This document shows, piece by piece, positions 58,907 through 64,000 of a DNA stretch of 64,000 nucleotides (position 1 is its first letter; each line of letters opens with the position of its first letter). Both the position numbers and the translations under genes were made by a program. The notes beneath the pieces are model-generated. The model was not told where the DNA came from. It did not search any database and saw only the letters and a list, made by a program, of their open reading frames with translations. The stretch is from Streptococcus mitis. Its GTDB lineage: Bacteria > Bacillota > Bacilli > Lactobacillales > Streptococcaceae. The stretch lies in NCBI RefSeq assembly GCF_002096845.1, contig NZ_NCVK01000060.1, positions 62,001 through 126,000 of the forward strand, given 5' to 3'.

Positions 58907-58937
58907 TCAAAAAATCCTCTGACAAGAGCCAGAGGAT
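58907..58937 (-). terminator. Terminator of lysS (minus strand)
   Basis: Read on the minus strand: ATCCTCTG-8 bases-CAGAGGAT followed by TTTTTTG. It lies beyond the BOX element, so the BOX is transcribed with lysS. Confidence 0.75.
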
Positions 58938-58944
58938 AAGAGCT

Positions 58945-59048
58945 TATACTCAATGAAAATCAAAGAGCAAACTAGAAAGCTAGCCGCAGGCTGTACTTGA
59001 GTACGGCAAGGCGACGCTGACGTGGTTTGAAGAGATTTTCGAAGAGTA

Positions 59049-59050
<2 letters not shown>
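58945..59050 (-). repeat. BOX element (boxA-boxC), overlapping the lysS stop codon
   Basis: Minus-strand reading begins TACTCTTCGAAAATCTC with the boxA continuation AACCACGTCAGCGTCGCC. It ends with the boxC segment GCGGCTAGCTTTCTAGTTTG and CATTGAGTATA. No boxB. Its first bases provide two bases of the lysS TAA. Confidence 0.92.
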
Positions 59051-60548
<1,498 letters not shown>

Positions 60549-60598
60549 CTAGTTTTACTCAAAATAGAATACGATGAGTCATTTTTTGCGATACTCCC

Positions 60599-60607
60599 AT
60601 TTTATCA
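60599..60607 (-). promoter_or_regulatory. Extended -10 promoter for lysS
   Basis: Minus strand TGATAAAAT, about 60 bases before lysS; the -35 region is weak. Confidence 0.55.
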
Positions 60608-60644
60608 TAAATAAGCAAGAAATTCACGAATAATCTTTCAAAAC

Positions 60645-60675
60645 TAAAAAGAACTTGACGCTATAATCAAGTTCT
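60645..60675 (-). terminator. Terminator of the popT-ybaK-phosphatase operon
   Basis: Minus strand AGAACTTGA-TTATAGCG-TCAAGTTCT then TTTTTAG. Confidence 0.85.
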
Positions 60676-60676
60676 G

Positions 60677-61294
60677 TTATTGATAGGAAGTATCATTCCA
60701 AGTATCGAGAGTAAATGTTTCAAAATCATGGGTTTCTAGAATTGTCAGGCTGGCATTTGCTAGACCGCCATCTTTACGAAGAAGTGGTTCTTTATAACCT
60801 AGAAGAGTACGAAGACTGGCAGTAAGATTGGCGCCGTGTCCGACAATTAGAATACGCTCAGCTGGACTATCTTTTAATGATTTGATAAATTGGATGGTCC
60901 GTTGTGTGGTGCTATAGAGGGATTCGGCTCCAAACATTTGTGTGTCAAATTGAGCAAGATTAGATCGGAAAGCTTTGATTTGTTGTGGGTAAATAGCTTC
61001 CAAGGTTGCAATTTTCAAACCTTCCAACTTCCCCAGCTGCCATTCACGGAGATTAGGAACACTTTCTAAAGGACAGGGCGTCTTGAGTTGACTTTGGATA
61101 ATCTCAGCAGATTTGACCGCTCGAGGTAAATCACTTGAATAAATCTGATCAAAAGGAATTTCCTTAAGATACTGGCCAAGTCGTTTTAGGGTTTCAATGG
61201 ATTCAGGAAGAAGGGGAGAATCTCCACTAGCACCTTGAAAACGACCTTCTTGGTTCCAGACAGTACGACCGTGGCGGACAAAGTAGAGTTTCAT
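60677..61294 (-). CDS. Histidine phosphatase / phosphoglycerate mutase-like protein
   Basis: The 205-residue protein of the histidine phosphatase superfamily has the catalytic RHG motif LYFVRHGRTVWNQ, the second His in LIVGHGANL, and the SSDLPRAVKSAE segment. Such proteins are often annotated as GpmB, but most are phosphatases of small phosphorylated metabolites. I do not assign the substrate. Its start shares a base with the ybaK stop. Confidence 0.87.
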   Translation of the reverse strand: MKLYFVRHGRTVWNQEGRFQGASGDSPLLPESIETLKRLGQYLKEIPFDQIYSSDLPRAVKSAEIIQSQLKTPCPLESVPNLREWQLGKLEGLKIATLEAIYPQQIKAFRSNLAQFDTQMFGAESLYSTTQRTIQFIKSLKDSPAERILIVGHGANLTASLRTLLGYKEPLLRKDGGLANASLTILETHDFETFTLDTWNDTSYQ

Positions 61295-61776
61295 TACTTG
61301 CTGTCCTCCAAAATATCTACAAAGTCTGCCTTTACAAAGCTAGCCAAGTCTTGTGGAGCAACGATAATGCTGTGACCAACTTCGCCAGCAGAGACAATCA
61401 TTTGATCCAAGTCTAGAGCAATTTTATCGATAAAAATGGGATAATTGTGTTTCTGACGAATACCAACAGGATTATTGGCTCCATGAATGTAACCAGTTGT
61501 TTTTTCCAAGTCCTTTTGTGGAATCATGCTCACTTTTTTATTGCCAGAAATTTTGGCTAGTTTCTTTTCCGACAAGTGTTGAGTGATAGGGACAATTCCG
61601 ATAATTGGTCCTGTCTTGTCTCCCAAAAGAGCCAAGGTTTTGAAAATCTGATCTCGTTCATAATCTTGAGGAAGTTCTCCTTCCAGGGCATTGATTTGAA
61701 TCCCCTGATGTGGGATACCTGCTTTAGACAGGATTTGTTCTACCAATGTTTTTTTGATTTTAACTTTTTTTGCCAT
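61294..61776 (-). CDS. ybaK: YbaK/EbsC-family Cys-tRNA(Pro) deacylase
   Basis: Clears tRNA-Pro mischarged with cysteine. The 160-residue protein has the YbaK domain with KKVSMIPQKDLEKTTGYIHGANNPVGIRQK and the C-terminal VSAGEVGHSIIVAPQDL, GxxxP-type family features, and the conserved Lys of KKVSM. It is translationally coupled to both neighbours (TAATG overlaps). Confidence 0.88.
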   Translation of the reverse strand: MAKKVKIKKTLVEQILSKAGIPHQGIQINALEGELPQDYERDQIFKTLALLGDKTGPIIGIVPITQHLSEKKLAKISGNKKVSMIPQKDLEKTTGYIHGANNPVGIRQKHNYPIFIDKIALDLDQMIVSAGEVGHSIIVAPQDLASFVKADFVDILEDSK

Positions 61777-62618
61777 TATTTATACTTATCCTCCAATTGG
61801 CTCATCCAAATACCAAGCCAGATTCCCAGTGCAAAGAAGAAGGCGATGATGACATACCCAACAAGAGAAATACCAGTGTATTGGATACTTTCAGTGTTTC
61901 CTGCATTTGGAATCAAGATCAAAAGGGTACTTGATAGGACGATACCGATGATGAAATGATAGACGCGTGAGTGGTAGTTATTTAAGGCATAATCCATCAA
62001 TTTTGAAAAAATAATGAGAGTTGCGCCTGCTCCGATTCCAATCGGGAAGAAGGTTCCCAAGAGGTCAAAGGTTTTAAAACCAGTCAACATAGGAGCATAG
62101 AGGCCCAAAATCAAAAGTAGGTTTGATGGGCTGAGGCCAGGAACTAATACGCCAAGGGCCAATAGTGCGCCTGCTAGGACGAAGTTAAGAAAGCTAGCAC
62201 TTAAGGTTCCAACGACAAAATTTAAGGCATAGAGTCCTAATCCAGAAATAATAAAGGTCGTCCAGAACCAAGCTAAATCAATCTTGTCTCGGTCAGATTC
62301 TCGAGTTGATTCTTTGAGAAGGCTAGGGACTGTACCAATGATGGCACCCGCAAAACTCCATAAAACAAAGACCTGATAATTTTCAAGCAGGTATTCAATC
62401 GGGTAGGAAAATAAGCCGATTCCCAGAAGCATACCGATGGCAACTGGAATAAAGTACAAAACATTTTCTTTAAAGTCTTTAAAGGGGTGGGCCAGAAAGC
62501 CAATCATTCGTTCATAAATTCCTAAGATTGCTGCTAGAACCCCTCCGGAAATTCCCGGTAGGATAAATCCAAGAGCAATTACAATCCCTTTAATAAGGCG
62601 TGCTAACCATGAGAGCAT
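61776..62618 (-). CDS. popT: DUF368 membrane protein, PopT-type polyprenyl-phosphate transporter
   Basis: The 280-residue protein has about eight to nine helices and the DUF368 signature GFILPGISGGVLAAILGIYE near residue 15, repeated as GVLVPGLSPSNLLLILGLYAP near residue 155; the inverted-repeat halves fit a transporter fold. DUF368 members were recently shown in other bacteria to flip undecaprenyl phosphate back into the cell for reuse. The same role is inferred here and would complement dgkA. GGAGG before the ATG. Confidence 0.85.
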   Translation of the reverse strand: MLSWLARLIKGIVIALGFILPGISGGVLAAILGIYERMIGFLAHPFKDFKENVLYFIPVAIGMLLGIGLFSYPIEYLLENYQVFVLWSFAGAIIGTVPSLLKESTRESDRDKIDLAWFWTTFIISGLGLYALNFVVGTLSASFLNFVLAGALLALGVLVPGLSPSNLLLILGLYAPMLTGFKTFDLLGTFFPIGIGAGATLIIFSKLMDYALNNYHSRVYHFIIGIVLSSTLLILIPNAGNTESIQYTGISLVGYVIIAFFFALGIWLGIWMSQLEDKYK

Positions 62619-62660
62619 ATTTTTCCTCCAACTATTTCTATTTCAAAAAATCCTTACTAT

Positions 62661-62669
62661 ATTGTATCA
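62661..62669 (-). promoter_or_regulatory. Extended -10 promoter for the popT operon
   Basis: Minus strand TGATACAAT, about 43 bases before popT. Confidence 0.6.
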
Positions 62670-62679
62670 CAATCAAACA

Positions 62680-62714
62680 CAAAAAGAAAAAGCAAATGAT
62701 AAACAAATGCTTTT
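62680..62714 (-). terminator. Terminator of the GH25 gene
   Basis: Minus strand AAAAGCA / TGCTTTT stem with TTCTTTTT after it; it begins at the stop codon. Confidence 0.6.
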
Positions 62715-63513
62715 AAGGTTTTAAAAAGAGTTTTCTAAAGGTTTCTTCTTTGTTTTTTAAGGAAGAGATGACATTAATATCCAAATCGTGATCAAAGCCA
62801 GCAATTTTTCCTTTAGAAGTGTACTGGTGGATGTCGTAATCTAAATCAGTCTTTGGAGTTGCCTCGTAAAAACCTGAGTCAGAACCATAGGAAGGAATCC
62901 AAACTGAAGTAAACTTGTCTGTATCAATACTGTGTTCTTCCATGAAGTAGACCCCAACGTAGATTCCAATGTTTTTAACACCTAGTGATTCTAGTTTTGC
63001 TCGGAAGGCTTCAACCCCCTCGTTCATATTGGACATGGTTTTGTCTTCCACGTCTAGCCAATAGTAACTTGGGCTGTAAGGCGAAGAGGCGTTATAGAAT
63101 ACTTCGGCAGCCTTTTCCATTTCTTGGACACTTTTTCCAGCTACAAAGGCATAAACACCAACTGGTACATTTCGTTTTTGAAACTCGGTAATATGGGTTT
63201 TAAAGGCCTTATCTACCCCATTAACAAAGGAGGCATCGTTCTCTTTGGACGTTTGAGCACCACTATGGACGCGAACAATGGCTCCAGAAATGTTTTGGGA
63301 GAGAGTATCGTAATTGATTTCCTCAGGACGCTGCCAACCAGACACATCAATTACTGGTTTATTTATATTATGTAACGCTTGAGTCTCTACTTGCGCGATA
63401 TTTGACTTTGTTTTTACAGGATGGTTCTCAAAACGAGGGCGATTCAGGATTAAAATGAAAATCATAATCCCAAAAAAACCAAATAAAATAAGCGGATTAA
63501 TTTTCTTTCTCAT
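62713..63513 (-). CDS. Membrane-anchored GH25 lysozyme-like protein
   Basis: The 266-residue protein has one N-terminal membrane helix (about 7-23) and a glycoside-hydrolase family 25 domain: VIDVSGWQRPEEINYD, GAIVRVHSGAQ, VPVGVYAFVAG, YYWLDVEDKTM (the D-E pair of GH25) and IGIYVGVYFME. It probably cleaves or binds peptidoglycan at the outer membrane face. No choline-binding repeats. The start has no ribosome site; a promoter abuts it. Confidence 0.88.
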   Translation of the reverse strand: MRKKINPLILFGFFGIMIFILILNRPRFENHPVKTKSNIAQVETQALHNINKPVIDVSGWQRPEEINYDTLSQNISGAIVRVHSGAQTSKENDASFVNGVDKAFKTHITEFQKRNVPVGVYAFVAGKSVQEMEKAAEVFYNASSPYSPSYYWLDVEDKTMSNMNEGVEAFRAKLESLGVKNIGIYVGVYFMEEHSIDTDKFTSVWIPSYGSDSGFYEATPKTDLDYDIHQYTSKGKIAGFDHDLDINVISSLKNKEETFRKLFLKP

Positions 63514-63521
63514 ATCTCATA

Positions 63522-63550
63522 ATTTTACCTTAAAAATGGGAAAAAATCAA
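63522..63550 (-). promoter_or_regulatory. Promoter abutting the GH25 start codon
   Basis: Minus strand TTGATT (63550-63545), 17-base spacer, TAAAAT (63527-63522), then 8 bases to the ATG. It predicts a leaderless transcript. Confidence 0.65.
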
Positions 63551-63628
63551 AAAAAATACTCAAAAAATGGGTTAAGGAAAGGACTTTGGAGCATTTTTTC
63601 ATTCAAGAGCGCGGAATGATTTGAAATA

Positions 63629-63637
63629 TGGTATAAT
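63629..63637 (+). promoter_or_regulatory. Extended -10 promoter for glmU
   Basis: TGGTATAAT, 31 bases before glmU. Confidence 0.7.
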
Positions 63638-63653
63638 AAAAGGGAATTTCTAG

Positions 63654-64000
<347 letters not shown>

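Noticed and set aside
60625..60632. Cin-box-like CACGAATA
   Set aside because: First base differs, and no plus-strand gene follows; both neighbours are on the minus strand.

Overview
The window is chromosomal DNA of a low-GC Gram-positive coccus of the Streptococcus mitis group: S. pneumoniae, or a very close relative such as S. pseudopneumoniae or S. mitis. The evidence is two choline-binding surface proteins (Pce/CbpE and LytB), two BOX elements, ComX-type cin-boxes before comEA and coiA, PavA, PpmA and PmrA, and many extended -10 (TGn) promoters. Several proteins differ from the pneumococcal sequences I remember (the Pce catalytic domain, a shorter LytB), so the species is left open. The window is almost all core genome. 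I see no insertion sequence, prophage, CRISPR array, tRNA or rRNA.

Layout. 1-6.4 kb: lspA (cut by the window edge), rluD-type pseudouridine synthase, pce, and proBAC for proline. 6.4-9.4 kb: a BOX element, then tmk-holB-yabA-rsmI. 9.4-10 kb: a 49-bp tandem array (nine full units) lying between the only visible promoter and trmFO. 10-15.6 kb: trmFO, pyrH-frr, cvfB-yozE, phoH and a GNAT gene. 15.6-18.6 kb: competence operon comEA-comEC behind a cin-box. 18.6-20.7 kb: a promoter, a tyrosine-rich repeat peptide and a two-gene ABC transporter of unknown role. 20.8-22.2 kb: infC-rpmI-rplT with an attenuator leader. 22.2-24.6 kb: a glyoxalase-fold gene, then a PyrR-type leader and pyrK-pyrDB. 24.7-28.2 kb: lytB and, convergent, pavA. 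28.2-33.1 kb: ybeY-dgkA-era-mutM-coaE-pmrA-rpmG, then secG. 33.2-36.9 kb: rnr-smpB and a TehB-like methyltransferase. 37-41.5 kb: cin-box, coiA-pepF-methyltransferase, and prsA/ppmA.

41.6-56.4 kb: ftsW, ppc, a T-box leader with a short downstream leader ORF, trpXYZ-type transporter, dnaG-rpoD-DUF59, two glycolipid glycosyltransferases, PspC and DUF4044 small membrane proteins, obgE and a 51-residue conserved protein. 56.7-58.9 kb: an amino-acid ABC transporter. 58.9-63.5 kb, minus strand: lysS with a BOX element at its stop codon, a histidine phosphatase, YbaK, a DUF368 (PopT-type) lipid carrier transporter and a membrane-anchored GH25 protein. glmU starts at 63669 and runs off the end.

The main regulatory RNAs are the infC leader, the pyr attenuator and the T-box. 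The points most worth a second look are the tyrosine-rich peptide/ABC locus, the 49-bp array in the trmFO leader, the basic 11-residue ORF after the T-box terminator, two probably leaderless genes (the cpoA-type glycosyltransferase and the GH25 gene), an AUA start for infC, and a gene order that joins blocks which I recall being apart in reference pneumococcal genomes.
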